From an uncultured Muribaculaceae bacterium (lineage in GTDB: Bacteria; Bacteroidota; Bacteroidia; Bacteroidales; Muribaculaceae), in contig CAJTTG010000009.1 in NCBI GenBank assembly GCA_910579185.1, positions 32,736-96,735 on the forward strand: a stretch of DNA of 64,000 nt, given 5' to 3'. The position numbers were made by a program, and so were the translations under genes. Below the pieces are notes generated by a model. That model was given only the letters and a program-made list of their open reading frames with translations. It was not told the origin of the DNA and did not search any database. Below are positions 34,298 to 42,746 of the stretch, piece after piece. Every line of letters starts with the position of its first letter. Positions within the stretch are counted from its first letter, which is position 1.

Positions 34298-34325
34298 AAA
34301 AAAACCACCCTTTTTCAAGAGTGGC
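34298..34325 (-). terminator. Intrinsic terminator of DUF2795 gene
   Basis: Minus strand: GCCACTCTTGAAAAAGGGTGG (stem CCAC/GTGG plus CTT/AAG) followed by seven T. Confidence 0.75.
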
Positions 34326-34374
34326 TTAAGTTATAAATCGCTGACTATTAAATCAGTAACCCCGAATTTCTGCG

Positions 34375-34596
34375 TTAATATTCGTCCTCGTTGAAGAGGA
34401 AGTCTTCTTTGGAGGGGTAGTCGGGCCAGATGTCCTCGATGCATTCGTAGGTTTCGCCTTCGTCCTCTATCTCCTGAAGGTTTTCGATCACCTCGAGGGG
34501 CGCGCCGGAGCGCATGGCGTAGTCAATGAGTTCCTCGCGTGTTGCAGGCCAGGGAGCGTCTTCAAGTTTTGATGCTAATTCCAGTGTCCAGTACAT
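34375..34596 (-). CDS. DUF2795 domain protein
   Basis: 73-aa acidic cytoplasmic protein, full length, very like the conserved Bacteroidales DUF2795 protein (MYWTLELASKLEDAPWP, EELIDYAMRSGAPLEVIENL, ending in an acidic DFLFNEDEY). Function unknown. It has its own -7 box (34648) and terminator, so it is a monocistronic gene. Confidence 0.85.
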   Translation of the reverse strand: MYWTLELASKLEDAPWPATREELIDYAMRSGAPLEVIENLQEIEDEGETYECIEDIWPDYPSKEDFLFNEDEY

Positions 34597-34647
34597 AGTT
34601 ATGATGTTTTTGTTGTTTTACAAAAGAGGGTAGCTATTTTCGTGCCG

Positions 34648-34655
34648 CAAAAGTA
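34648..34655 (-). promoter_or_regulatory. -7 box of DUF2795 gene
   Basis: TACTTTTG on the minus strand, about 51 bases before ATG 34596. Confidence 0.5.
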
Positions 34656-34670
34656 ATTATTTTCTACTAA

Positions 34671-35228
34671 CTAACAATCTTTCTGCCAAAATATTTCATC
34701 GACATCCCGTATTATATTGTTAAATCGGGCTAAAACAAAGAGGAAGTCGCTCAGGCGGTTCATGAAGCGGATCACGGCCGGATCCACCGGTGCCGTGCCA
34801 TCGAGGCTGATGATCCGGCGTTCGGCGCGGCGGCACACGGTGCGCGCCACATGGGTTCGGGCAGCAGCTTCGGTTCCGCCAGGAAGCACGAACCGGTTGA
34901 TGGCCGGAAGCCGCGAGTCGAGCATGTCGATCATTTTTTCAAGCCTCACGATCGTCTGATCGTCGGCTCCGGGAGGGAGTTGAAATTCGCCGTCGGGATC
35001 ACATGCCAGATAGCCGCCTATGTCGAAAAGGCGATGTTGAATCCATGTAAGCATATCGGCCACCTCCGGAGTCGGAGCTTGCGAGGCCACCAGTCCGATA
35101 TGTGAGTTGAGTTCGTCGACAGTACCATAGGCTTCGAGCCTTGGCGCGTCCTTGGCCACGCGTGCGCCCCCCACCAGAGAGGTGGTGCCGCTATCGCCTG
35201 TTCGGGTATATACGATGCTTTTTTTCAT
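34671..35228 (-). CDS. Cob(I)yrinic acid a,c-diamide adenosyltransferase (PduO type)
   Basis: 185 aa from ATG 35228 (35237 also possible). Adenosylates corrinoid with ATP, making coenzyme B12. Seen: N-terminal ATP loop YTRTGDSGTTSLVGGARV, YGTVDELNSHIG, the helical core and FVLPGGTEAAARTHVARTVCRRAER near residues 117-138. PduO-type, not CobA (no P-loop). Upstream there is a -7 box (35271) and a short hairpin but no recognisable cobalamin riboswitch. Cytoplasmic. Confidence 0.92.
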   Translation of the reverse strand: MKKSIVYTRTGDSGTTSLVGGARVAKDAPRLEAYGTVDELNSHIGLVASQAPTPEVADMLTWIQHRLFDIGGYLACDPDGEFQLPPGADDQTIVRLEKMIDMLDSRLPAINRFVLPGGTEAAARTHVARTVCRRAERRIISLDGTAPVDPAVIRFMNRLSDFLFVLARFNNIIRDVDEIFWQKDC

Positions 35229-35270
35229 TGCGGTCACAGATTATGTCCAATCCGCCGGATTAGCGGACTG

Positions 35271-35278
35271 CAAACCTA
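35271..35278 (-). promoter_or_regulatory. -7 box of adenosyltransferase gene
   Basis: TAGGTTTG on the minus strand; the leader contains the hairpin TCCGC-cggatta-GCGGA. Confidence 0.45.
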
Positions 35279-35318
35279 CGCAATATTTTATAAAAATGCA
35301 ACAGGTCCGCGCCAGTCC

Positions 35319-35531
35319 CTATGGCTCAAGGCGCGAGATGTACGGCTCGAAGAAATTACGTTTGAGCACATTGGATATCTTCAGCAGCAGTTCAGTGTCG
35401 ATACTGGTGCGGTTGAAGATCTTGTAGACGTTCGTGCGGTTACAGTTAAGCTTTCTTGAAAGCCAAACCACTGACCGCTCCTGATTCCGAAGCTCCTCCT
35501 CGATAATCTTCCCTATAAAAATCTGGCTCAT
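35319..35531 (-). CDS. Small XRE-like helix-turn-helix protein
   Basis: 70 aa from ATG 35531. It has a Cro/C1-type HTH: VVWLSRKLNCNRTNVYKIFNRTSIDTELLLKIS, with the recognition helix in NRTNVYKIF. This short Bacteroidales regulator family is familiar but its targets are not known. Frame is open to 35564, but those residues are hydrophobic and not family-like. Upstream gap contains a possible far -7 box at 35891-35898 (TATATTTG), leaving a 350-base leader, which is doubtful. Confidence 0.7.
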   Translation of the reverse strand: MSQIFIGKIIEEELRNQERSVVWLSRKLNCNRTNVYKIFNRTSIDTELLLKISNVLKRNFFEPYISRLEP

Positions 35532-35564
35532 AAATAATAAAAATGGGGCGGAAACGAACAACAC

Positions 35565-35999
35565 CTATCTTGCAGCCTGAGGCACCGCCAAGCGCCTTTG
35601 TCCCAAAATACGGATTGCTCGTTCTCGCCCCTTATTCCTGATGGGGGTGGAAGTGCAGTGTATTCCCTGGACAGTGTGGATTTTGGCGGTTTCCAGACAA
35701 AGGGAAAAATCTTGATCCCCGTAGCTGCCGGATGCTCCCGGCTTCACGGTCTCAATTTTCTGTTTGCTATCGTATCTTTCACCGGATGATGAGGAATCTC
35801 CATTCCGCCGGATTCGTTAAATATGTAATTGTGTATGAGGTAAAGAGCTTTTAAAACTTGTTTCTAATCCCTATTACTTCATGTTGGTTACAAATATAGC
35901 ACCTTATTTCTCGTTTTGCAATTTTTCTGCGGTATTTTTACACTTTTTCAGACATTTAATAGCCCACCGGGCACGAATCGTCACCATCGGCCTACACTA
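35565..35999. other. Gap without a supported gene
   Basis: 435 bases between the XRE-like gene and lrgB. Two weak ORFs (35598-35789 +, 35565-35747 -) overlap each other and show no family signature. A minus -7 box (TATATTTG, 35891-35898) is the only signal. Confidence 0.5.
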
Positions 36000-36707
36000 T
36001 CAGACACCCATCAGCGACAGGATGCTCGGCGTCAGCATCGCCGTCAGCATTCCGTTGACCGTAAGGCCCAGCGAGGCCCACGCACCATAGCGGTATCCGG
36101 CCGCCGATATCGCCATCGATGTACCCACGGCATGCGCTGCCGTTCCCATCGACAAACCCTGCGCGACAGGGCTGCGGACTCCGCTTATTGCCATAACCCG
36201 GAATCCGGTCATACCACCGAAGATCCCCACGCAGACAACGACGGCTGCCGACAACGCCGGAATGCCGCCAACAGCTTGTGTGACCTCCATGGCGATCGGC
36301 GTTGTAACCGACTTGGAAGCCAGCGACAGAACCACCTCCCTCGATGCCCCGAGCCATTGCGCCACAAGCACCACCGACACAATACCGGCCACACATCCGG
36401 CCAGCTCAGCCATCAGAATGAACAAAGCCTGACGGCGGATCGAGGCCAACTGACGATAGAGCGGCACCCCGAGAGCCACTACCGCAGGCTTCAGCCAGAA
36501 AGATATCAGATCGCCACCGGCGGCATAGCTCGAATAAGACACACCACCGAGCTTCAGAACAGCGATCAGCACCACGATCGTGATCAATATCGGGTTGAAA
36601 AACACGTTTCCCCACCGACGCGACAGACGCGACGCAACGATAAACACGGCGAACGTCAGCGCAAGCAACACATAGCTGTTGCCAAGTATATTACTTTCCT
36701 CCACCAT
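36000..36707 (-). CDS. lrgB: LrgB family membrane protein
   Basis: 235-aa inner-membrane protein with about seven hydrophobic segments. Family stretch: FWLKPAVVALGVPLYRQL and SLASKSVTTPIAMEVTQAVGG (about residues 125-145), plus GTAAHAVGTSMA. LrgB homologues work with LrgA/CidA in holin-like or small-metabolite (pyruvate, glycolate) export, depending on organism. Its start overlaps the lrgA end by 17 bases, as expected for the pair. Confidence 0.9.
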   Translation of the reverse strand: MVEESNILGNSYVLLALTFAVFIVASRLSRRWGNVFFNPILITIVVLIAVLKLGGVSYSSYAAGGDLISFWLKPAVVALGVPLYRQLASIRRQALFILMAELAGCVAGIVSVVLVAQWLGASREVVLSLASKSVTTPIAMEVTQAVGGIPALSAAVVVCVGIFGGMTGFRVMAISGVRSPVAQGLSMGTAAHAVGTSMAISAAGYRYGAWASLGLTVNGMLTAMLTPSILSLMGV

Positions 36708-37056
36708 TGCGCGACAGATATTTTCTACATAACTGATGAAACCACCCGGTCACACCGAGAACTAACACCGTACTCACCGCCGCCGCAACCACTATCGGCA
36801 GCCACTGCTCGCGGATAAGCCCGAAATGCTCCATGAGCCCCACTCCGGCCGGAACAAAGAAAAAGCCGAGATTCCTGACCAGAAAATCGGCCGTGCCCTC
36901 CACCTGACGCAGCTTAACCACGCCTCCCTGAAGAGCCGCAGCAAGCAGAAGCATACCGACAACCGACGACGGCACAGGAATCCCCGTGAGCCACACCGTC
37001 AGCTCCCCCAGAGCGAGAAACGCAAAAATTATTGAAAGTTGAAAAATCACAATCAT
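36691..37056 (-). CDS. lrgA: LrgA/CidA family membrane protein
   Basis: 121-aa protein with four membrane segments (LSIIFAFLALGELTVWLTG; SSVVGMLLLAAALQGG; NLGFFFVPAGVGLMEHFG; LPIVVAAAVSTVLVLGVTGW). The IPVPSSVVGMLLL and FFVPAGVGLM motifs are diagnostic. Start at 37056 lies 23 bases after a -7 box. Operon with lrgB downstream. Confidence 0.9.
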   Translation of the reverse strand: MIVIFQLSIIFAFLALGELTVWLTGIPVPSSVVGMLLLAAALQGGVVKLRQVEGTADFLVRNLGFFFVPAGVGLMEHFGLIREQWLPIVVAAAVSTVLVLGVTGWFHQLCRKYLSRNGGGK

Positions 37057-37079
37057 ACCTGAGATCCATTTATGGGGCG

Positions 37080-37087
37080 CAAAGTTA
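37080..37087 (-). promoter_or_regulatory. -7 box of lrgAB
   Basis: TAACTTTG on the minus strand. Confidence 0.55.
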
Positions 37088-37272
37088 ACTTATTTTTTCC
37101 ATGCCAAGACATAATCTTTCTAAAAAATCGCACAATAGCTGCAACTTAGCCCCGACAGACTTGTTATGACTCGTAGCCGCCACAACAGCCGGCCGCATGC
37201 TGAATGTATATTAAAAATAATTAATACGGAAAAATTTCTTTAATCTATTGCACAAGTCAGCGAAAAAGTCAC

Positions 37273-37280
37273 TAACTTTG
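37273..37280 (+). promoter_or_regulatory. -7 box of pckA
   Basis: TAACTTTG with ATTG about 22 bases upstream. It leaves a leader of about 95 bases before ATG 37381. The rest of the 324-base lrgA-pckA gap shows nothing else. Confidence 0.6.
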
Positions 37281-37380
37281 CAATTGATTTAAAGGGTGCG
37301 GAAGATCCGCACACCAAAAACAGATCAGAGAAACAAACACATAGAAATTTATTAACCATTTATATTTCAAGTCAAAAGAA

Positions 37381-38985
37381 ATGAGTGCAATCGATTTAGC
37401 CCAGTATGGCATCAAGGATGTCAAAGAGGTGATCTACAACCCCTCTTACGACGAACTGTTCAAAGAAGAAACCGATCCCTCTCTGGAAGGTTTTGAAAAA
37501 GGCACCGTTACCGAACTCGGTGCTGTCAACGTGATGACCGGCGTCTACACAGGCCGCTCACCCAAAGACAAATTCATCGTGCTCGACGACAACAGCCGCG
37601 ACAACGTTTGGTGGACAACCGAAGAATATCCCAACGATAACAAACCCGTGACCGAAAAAACATGGGAAGCCGTTAAGGAACTCGCCGTAAAAGAACTTTC
37701 CGGCAAGAAACTTTATGTTGTTGACCGCTTCTGCGGTGCCAACAAGGACACCCGTATGGCAGTGCGCTTCATCATGGAAGTGGCATGGCAGGCTCACTTT
37801 GTGACCAACATGTTCATCGCCCCCACAGCTGAAGAGCTCAAGGATTTCAAGCCCGACTTCATTGTCTACAACGCTTCAAAAGCAAAAGTTGAAAACTACA
37901 AGGAACTCGGCCTCAACTCCGAAACCGCTGTTGTATTCAACACCACATCTCGCGAACAGGTTATCATCAACACCTGGTACGGCGGCGAAATGAAGAAAGG
38001 TATGTTCTCAATGATGAACTACTACCTCCCCCAGAGTGGCATCGCATCCATGCACTGCTCTGCCAACACCGACAAAGAAGGCAAAAACACCGCCATCTTC
38101 TTCGGTCTGTCAGGCACAGGCAAAACCACCCTGTCAACCGACCCGAAACGTCTGCTCATCGGCGACGACGAACACGGCTGGGACGACAACGGCGTGTTCA
38201 ACTTCGAAGGCGGCTGCTACGCTAAGGTTATCAACCTCGACAAAGAAAGCGAACCCGATATCTACAACGCTATCACTCGCGACGCCCTTCTCGAAAACGT
38301 TACCGTTGACGCAGAAGGCAAGATCGACTTCAAGGACAAGAGCGTGACCGAAAACACCCGTGTTTCCTACCCGATCAACCACATCAAGAGCATCGTTGAA
38401 CCGATCTCCGCAGGTCCCGCTGCCAAGAACGTGATCTTCCTGTCGGCCGACGCATTCGGCGTTCTGCCCCCCGTATCGATCCTCGATCCCGAGCAGACCA
38501 AATACTACTTCCTCAGCGGCTTCACCGCAAAACTCGCCGGTACAGAACGCGGCATCACCGAACCCACCCCGACATTCTCGGCTTGCTTCGGTCAGGCATT
38601 CCTCGAACTGCACCCCACCAAATACGCTGAAGAACTCGTTAAGAAGATGCAGCAGAGCGGTGCCAAGGCTTATCTCGTGAACACCGGCTGGAACGGCACA
38701 GGCAAACGTATCTCCATCAAAGATACCCGTGGCATCATCGACGCTATCCTCGACGGCGCCATCCTCAACGCTCCCACCAAGAAGCTCCCCATCTTCGACT
38801 TCGAGATCCCGACCGAACTCCCCGGCGTAGATCCCAAGATCCTCGATCCGCGCGACACCTACGCTAACCCCTCTGAATGGGAAGTTAAAGCAAAAGATCT
38901 CGCAGCACGCTTCATCAAGAACTTCAAGAAATACGAAAACAACGAAGCCGGCAAAGCACTCGTTGCCGCCGGTCCCCAGCTCTAA
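37381..38985 (+). CDS. pckA: Phosphoenolpyruvate carboxykinase (ATP)
   Basis: 534-aa cytoplasmic enzyme; full length. Interconverts oxaloacetate + ATP and PEP + CO2 + ADP; in gut Bacteroidales it often runs toward oxaloacetate for the succinate pathway. Landmarks: TGRSPKDKF (substrate Arg), GGEMKKGMFS, kinase-1a P-loop GLSGTGKTTLS (about 242-252), kinase-2 IGDDEHGWDDNG, and SAGPAAKNVIFLSADAFGVLPPVS. Codon use is strongly biased (highly expressed type). It has its own promoter and terminator. Confidence 0.97.
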   Translation: MSAIDLAQYGIKDVKEVIYNPSYDELFKEETDPSLEGFEKGTVTELGAVNVMTGVYTGRSPKDKFIVLDDNSRDNVWWTTEEYPNDNKPVTEKTWEAVKELAVKELSGKKLYVVDRFCGANKDTRMAVRFIMEVAWQAHFVTNMFIAPTAEELKDFKPDFIVYNASKAKVENYKELGLNSETAVVFNTTSREQVIINTWYGGEMKKGMFSMMNYYLPQSGIASMHCSANTDKEGKNTAIFFGLSGTGKTTLSTDPKRLLIGDDEHGWDDNGVFNFEGGCYAKVINLDKESEPDIYNAITRDALLENVTVDAEGKIDFKDKSVTENTRVSYPINHIKSIVEPISAGPAAKNVIFLSADAFGVLPPVSILDPEQTKYYFLSGFTAKLAGTERGITEPTPTFSACFGQAFLELHPTKYAEELVKKMQQSGAKAYLVNTGWNGTGKRISIKDTRGIIDAILDGAILNAPTKKLPIFDFEIPTELPGVDPKILDPRDTYANPSEWEVKAKDLAARFIKNFKKYENNEAGKALVAAGPQL

Positions 38986-38993
38986 TCCACAGA

Positions 38994-39063
38994 GCCGATC
39001 GTATTTGATCCCATAAACAGCGGAAGCCGCCTCCACAACAGGACGCGGCTTCCGCCTCTTTTA
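38994..39063 (+). terminator. pckA terminator (repeat copy 1)
   Basis: 11-bp stem GCGGAAGCCGC (39020-39030)/GCGGCTTCCGC (39045-39055) followed by CTCTTTTAT. The flank from 38994 recurs at 39382. Confidence 0.8.
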
Positions 39064-39144
39064 TCCCCCTATCCGAACAATCCCCTTTCCAGCATCGTTA
39101 ACAAATAACCAACACAAGTTAAATCACTTAGCTACCCATCCGTC

Positions 39145-39348
39145 ATGACAGCCACCGACACCATTGGGTTAGGCCTTCTAATAGCAGGCAGCCTCATAAT
39201 CGCCATAACGCCATTGGCAATACGATTCATCTACAGCGACAAACGTGGCTACGACAGAACCCATCGCTTTACCTATCGCTTCTACGGAATTTTCATCGGA
39301 ATCGCAACATTAGGCATTGGCATCATACTTACATCCATAGGGCACTGA
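39145..39348 (+). CDS. Small two-segment membrane protein
   Basis: 67-aa protein with two hydrophobic segments (about 6-27 and 46-64) separated by a basic loop (YSDKRGYDRTHRFTYRFYG). I do not recognise it. No promoter box close by. It is bracketed by two copies of the pckA terminator flank (38994 and 39382), so it may have entered by duplication/recombination there. Confidence 0.5.
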   Translation: MTATDTIGLGLLIAGSLIIAITPLAIRFIYSDKRGYDRTHRFTYRFYGIFIGIATLGIGIILTSIGH

Positions 39349-39381
39349 TAAATAACCAGCATCCATTTAGCCACAAATAAA

Positions 39382-39430
39382 GCCGATCGTACTCGATCCC
39401 ATAAACAGCGGAAGCCGCCTCTTTTATCCC
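39382..39430 (+). repeat. Second copy of pckA terminator flank, hairpin arm lost
   Basis: Matches 38994-39067 except for two base changes and a 25-base deletion between two CGCCTC repeats that removes the 3' stem arm, so it can no longer form the terminator. Confidence 0.75.
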
Positions 39431-39468
39431 AGAACGAACCAATGCGTTTCAGTTTAACGGAATTTTTA

Positions 39469-39476
39469 TAACTTTG
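39469..39476 (+). promoter_or_regulatory. -7 box of aroK
   Basis: TAACTTTG, 24 bases before ATG 39501. Confidence 0.55.
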
Positions 39477-39500
39477 CCGCAAATCAAAACAATCCGACGT

Positions 39501-40040
39501 ATGCGACCGATATTTCTCATAGGATTCATGGGCAGCGGCAAATCGACCCTCGGACGGGCACTTGCCGAAGCCACCGGACTCGACTTCATTGACCTCGACA
39601 CATACATCGAACGTCGGTTCCATGCCAATATACGTGAAATATTCGCCCGGGAAGGAGAGGCCGGCTTCCGAGAATTAGAGCGGCGCATGCTGGAGGAAGT
39701 GAGCCAGTTTCAGGATGTGATCATAGCCTGTGGCGGCGGCACCCCATGTTTCTTCGACAACATCCACACGATGAACCGCTCGGGACAGACCGTATTCCTG
39801 GAAGCATCCCACAGCCGCCTGCTTGAACGGCTCAAAGCCGGACGGCGACGCCGACCGCTGATCGCCGCCATGACCGACGACGAGCTCTCCGACTACATAA
39901 CCGATGCCCTCAACCGGCGTATGCCCCACTACTTACAAGCCTCCGACACATTCTGCGCCGACTGGCTCGACTCTCGCCAGATGATCGACGAATCCGTCGC
40001 CCTCTTCATCAGCCGCTTCAACCTCCCCACCGCCCGATAA
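39501..40040 (+). CDS. aroK: Shikimate kinase
   Basis: 179-aa cytoplasmic enzyme that phosphorylates shikimate (aromatic amino acid pathway). P-loop GFMGSGKST (about 8-16), shikimate-binding DLDTYIE with metal Asp, GEAGFRELE, and CGGGTP (about 79-84). ATG 39501 gives the standard start (MRPIFLIGFMGSGKS); the frame is open to 39474, which overlaps the -7 box. Confidence 0.95.
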   Translation: MRPIFLIGFMGSGKSTLGRALAEATGLDFIDLDTYIERRFHANIREIFAREGEAGFRELERRMLEEVSQFQDVIIACGGGTPCFFDNIHTMNRSGQTVFLEASHSRLLERLKAGRRRRPLIAAMTDDELSDYITDALNRRMPHYLQASDTFCADWLDSRQMIDESVALFISRFNLPTAR

Positions 40041-40187
40041 GCCCCAAAACATTCACCTCCACGGGATTGTTTATATTTTAGCTCTCAGCATAAAATTCAA
40101 CACTGCAATCGCGGCTCGGCTTACGTAGCCGCGTCATTCATTGGATTTAGCGCTGATCTACATATCGATTAAAAACAAGCCGAGCCT

Positions 40188-40445
40188 ATGGAACGTCCGA
40201 ATTTAAATCTGAGCAAGCCACAGCAGATAATTGCCGGAATCTTGATCGCCATTCCCTTTGCCATATTCGGCATCGCCAACACAATTCCCAACTATCTTTT
40301 CTGGATCGGCATCGCAATGCTGGCTTCCGTAGCCGCATTCTTCATTGTCAAATCATTGCGTCAAGGGTGTAACAAATACGCCATTTTTGTAGGTGCAGTT
40401 TTCATTCTATGCGCCACAGCTCTTGCGCTATTGCAATTTCTATAA
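40188..40445 (+). CDS. Small membrane protein (85 aa)
   Basis: Three hydrophobic segments (about 13-31, 36-53, 63-84); no family recognised. It precedes another small membrane protein by 18 bases; the two may be a pair. Upstream, 40112-40133, is the hairpin GCGGCT-cggcttacgt-AGCCGC, perhaps ending aroK transcription. Confidence 0.5.
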   Translation: MERPNLNLSKPQQIIAGILIAIPFAIFGIANTIPNYLFWIGIAMLASVAAFFIVKSLRQGCNKYAIFVGAVFILCATALALLQFL

Positions 40446-40463
40446 CCTCAAACGCCCTGCGCC

Positions 40464-40670
40464 ATGAACACCTCTCTATTCATTCTGATAGCCGGATGCA
40501 TATTGCTATGGTTGGCCGTAGGACCATGGGGATTAGTCGACATAATAACCAAAATCAAACCCGATGGCAAGATAGCCCGATGGTGTCAGAATCCGGTGAA
40601 ACGCGTGATAGTCAACGCCGTTTCCAGTGCCATACTTTTCGGACTATTGTTTCTCCTGCTTAAGCTCTGA
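40464..40670 (+). CDS. Small membrane protein (68 aa)
   Basis: Two hydrophobic segments (about 4-28, 49-67) with a basic middle loop (KIKPDGKIARWCQNPVKR). No family recognised. Eighteen bases after the 85-aa gene, same strand. Confidence 0.5.
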   Translation: MNTSLFILIAGCILLWLAVGPWGLVDIITKIKPDGKIARWCQNPVKRVIVNAVSSAILFGLLFLLLKL

Positions 40671-40726
40671 CCTTGCATACGTATGGAATTACTTTGCCAC
40701 AAAGATGGATTATGGCAAATAATTGC

Positions 40727-40734
40727 TAAATTTG
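40727..40734 (+). promoter_or_regulatory. -7 box of alanine dehydrogenase-like gene
   Basis: TAAATTTG, 24 bases before ATG 40759. Confidence 0.5.
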
Positions 40735-40758
40735 TGGTCAATCAAAAGAGCTATAGCC

Positions 40759-41946
40759 ATGACCGACAATATCCAGACACCTACCGCGCAGGAGCAGCCC
40801 GTGGCCACTGCCACCGGACGACGGCTGTTCAGCATCGGACTGCCACGCTGCTGCGACCCGGCGGAACGCCGGTTCCCGTTGACACCCGAGGGAGCGGCAA
40901 TGCTCGTGGAACAGGGATTCGATGTCAGGATAGAATCGGGGGCGGCAGCCACTATCCACTACACCGACAATCAGTATGCAGCCGCCGGAGTGCGCGTCAC
41001 CGACCGCGATGAGACACTTGGCTGCGACATTGTGATGCATCTGGCACCGCTGACCCCGTCGGACATACGCAAGATGCGCCGCGGCGCAATGCTACTCACC
41101 CTGTCGGCTTTCTGCCGTCTGACCAGTCCCACCATCGAAGCACTGCTCAACCGCCATATAATCACCGTGGCCATCGACCTGATCCGCGACGACCGCGGAA
41201 ACCGCCCGTTCGCCGACATTCTTTCTGAAATCGACGGCCGCGCCGCTATGGCACGCGCCTCATCGCTGCTTGCCGATTCAGTCCACGGCAAAGGAATCCT
41301 GCTGGGAGGCGTGGCCGGAATCGTCCCATGCGAGGTCACCGTCATCGGCAGCGGCATAGCAGCCTGTGCTGCCGCCCGGTCGGCATCGGGTGCCGGAGCC
41401 TTGGTCCGGATGTTCGACAACGATGTGTATCGTCTGCGCCGCGCCGAGCGCGAGCTTGACTGTCGCGTGGTCAGTTCGGCACTGCATCCACGGGTGCTCC
41501 ACAACGCCCTGCGCACCGCCGACGTGGTTATCTACACCGGTGTCAGCCCCACGCCCGTGATCGACCACGATACCGTGGCCATGATGAAGCGCGGCGTGAT
41601 AATCTTCGATCTCACCGACGACTGCGGAAAAGCATTCCCCAGCGTCCCTACAATAGACCTCGCACTGGCATCGCCGCTCGATATCTCCCTTACCGAGCCG
41701 TCGCGAGCCTGCTACATCAACGCCGGCAGCGCCGTAGCACGAACAGCCGCCATGGCCCTCAGCAACACCTTTGCCACCATGCTGCGATCCATCGTCGACA
41801 CTGAAGGACTCAACTCCGCCCTCCAGCTGCTCCCCGGACTGCAATGCGCAGCTCTGACCTTCCTCGGCAAACCCGTCAATGCCGAGATAGCCGCCGCCGT
41901 CGGGCGCCGATGCGTCGACATAGGCATCTACCTCACTTTATCCTAA
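40759..41946 (+). CDS. Alanine dehydrogenase/transhydrogenase-family protein
   Basis: 395-aa cytoplasmic protein of the Ald/PntA family. N-terminal part: RRFPLTPEGAAMLVEQGFDVRIESGA and IHYTDNQYAAAGVRV; Rossmann NAD site VTVIGSGIAACAAARSASGAGA near residues 195-216. Compared with classical Ald, the catalytic Lys motif VKVKEP is replaced by VMHLAPLT and the catalytic His stretch by TLSAFCRLTS, so alanine dehydrogenase activity is doubtful. I believe this divergent form is common in Bacteroidales. Fifteen bases before the RNase H gene. Confidence 0.75.
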   Translation: MTDNIQTPTAQEQPVATATGRRLFSIGLPRCCDPAERRFPLTPEGAAMLVEQGFDVRIESGAAATIHYTDNQYAAAGVRVTDRDETLGCDIVMHLAPLTPSDIRKMRRGAMLLTLSAFCRLTSPTIEALLNRHIITVAIDLIRDDRGNRPFADILSEIDGRAAMARASSLLADSVHGKGILLGGVAGIVPCEVTVIGSGIAACAAARSASGAGALVRMFDNDVYRLRRAERELDCRVVSSALHPRVLHNALRTADVVIYTGVSPTPVIDHDTVAMMKRGVIIFDLTDDCGKAFPSVPTIDLALASPLDISLTEPSRACYINAGSAVARTAAMALSNTFATMLRSIVDTEGLNSALQLLPGLQCAALTFLGKPVNAEIAAAVGRRCVDIGIYLTLS

Positions 41947-41961
41947 GCGATCAAACCACCA

Positions 41962-42603
41962 ATGGCACAGAAGAAATATTACGTCGTATGGGCCGGACAC
42001 GACACCGGAGTGTTCGACTCATGGGAAGAATGCAAACTACAGACCGAAAACTTTCCCGGCGCACGCTACAAAAGCTTCAACTCCAGAGCTGAAGCAATCG
42101 AAGCCTACCGCGGCCGGCCGGAAGACTACATCGGCATGTTCCGCGGCATCGCCGCCCACAAGCCCAAAGTTGTCAACTATGATGCCATCCCCGAGATAGT
42201 TCCCGGCTCCATAGCCGTGGACGCCGCATGCAGCCGCAATCCCGGCCCGGTGGAATATCAGGGTGTCGACATCGCTACCGGCGCCAGACTGTTTCATGTA
42301 GGGCCACTTGAGGGCGGCAGCAACAACATGGGAGAATTTCTGGCCATAGTCCACGCCCTGGCATGGCTTGACAAGATAGGCCGACCCGACATCACTATCT
42401 ATTCCGACAGCCGCACGGCCATGGCATGGGTACGCAACCGCAAAGCCAAGACCACGATAGCACCTACGCCACAGAATGCACCGATCCGTCAACTTGTGGC
42501 CCGGGCCGAGGCATGGCTTGCCAGCCACACCCCACGCAACCGCATCATCAAATGGGACACCGACCTATGGGGCGAGATCCCGGCCGACTTCGGCAGAAAA
42601 TAA
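41962..42603 (+). CDS. Ribonuclease HI with N-terminal caulimovirus-type RNA:DNA-binding domain
   Basis: 213-aa enzyme that cuts RNA in RNA:DNA hybrids. N-terminal hybrid-binding domain (KKYYVVWAGHDTGVFDSWEECKLQT ... YKSFNSRAEAIEAYRG, residues 3-50), then RNase H fold with the acidic residues in VDAACSRNPG, GEFLAIVHALAW, IYSDSRTAMAW and DTDLWGEIP. Cytoplasmic, full length. Probably cotranscribed with the Ald-like gene; a bidirectional terminator follows at 42707. Confidence 0.92.
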   Translation: MAQKKYYVVWAGHDTGVFDSWEECKLQTENFPGARYKSFNSRAEAIEAYRGRPEDYIGMFRGIAAHKPKVVNYDAIPEIVPGSIAVDAACSRNPGPVEYQGVDIATGARLFHVGPLEGGSNNMGEFLAIVHALAWLDKIGRPDITIYSDSRTAMAWVRNRKAKTTIAPTPQNAPIRQLVARAEAWLASHTPRNRIIKWDTDLWGEIPADFGRK

Positions 42604-42604
42604 A

Positions 42605-42642
42605 TTTAGAGTTGGAGAGTTTAGAGTTAGAGAGTGAGAGAG
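42605..42642. repeat. GAGTT/GAGAG tract (repeat part C)
   Basis: TTTAGAGTTGGAGAGTTTAG-type tract, the same as in the composite intergenic repeats, without hairpins. Confidence 0.6.
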
Positions 42643-42706
42643 ATCTGCTAATACATTCACCTCCAAATCAAGAGTGAAGAACTCTCCGGATCTTACAAAT
42701 TCATAA

Positions 42707-42737
42707 AAAGAGGTTTTCCTGATTGGAAAACCTCTTT
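42707..42737. terminator. Bidirectional terminator
   Basis: 13-bp perfect stem AAAGAGGTTTTCC/GGAAAACCTCTTT, five-base loop, between convergent rnh and four-helix-bundle genes. Confidence 0.85.
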
Positions 42738-42746
42738 GCTTTAAGT

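Noticed and set aside
34128..34394. 88-codon + ORF
   Set aside because: Runs over the DUF2795 terminator and gene end; no family-like content.
35229..35300. Cobalamin riboswitch before the adenosyltransferase gene
   Set aside because: Leader is too short and lacks the B12-box; only a small hairpin is present.
35565..35789. Overlapping ORFs of 60 and 63 codons
   Set aside because: Antisense to each other, no signature, no promoter at a sensible distance.
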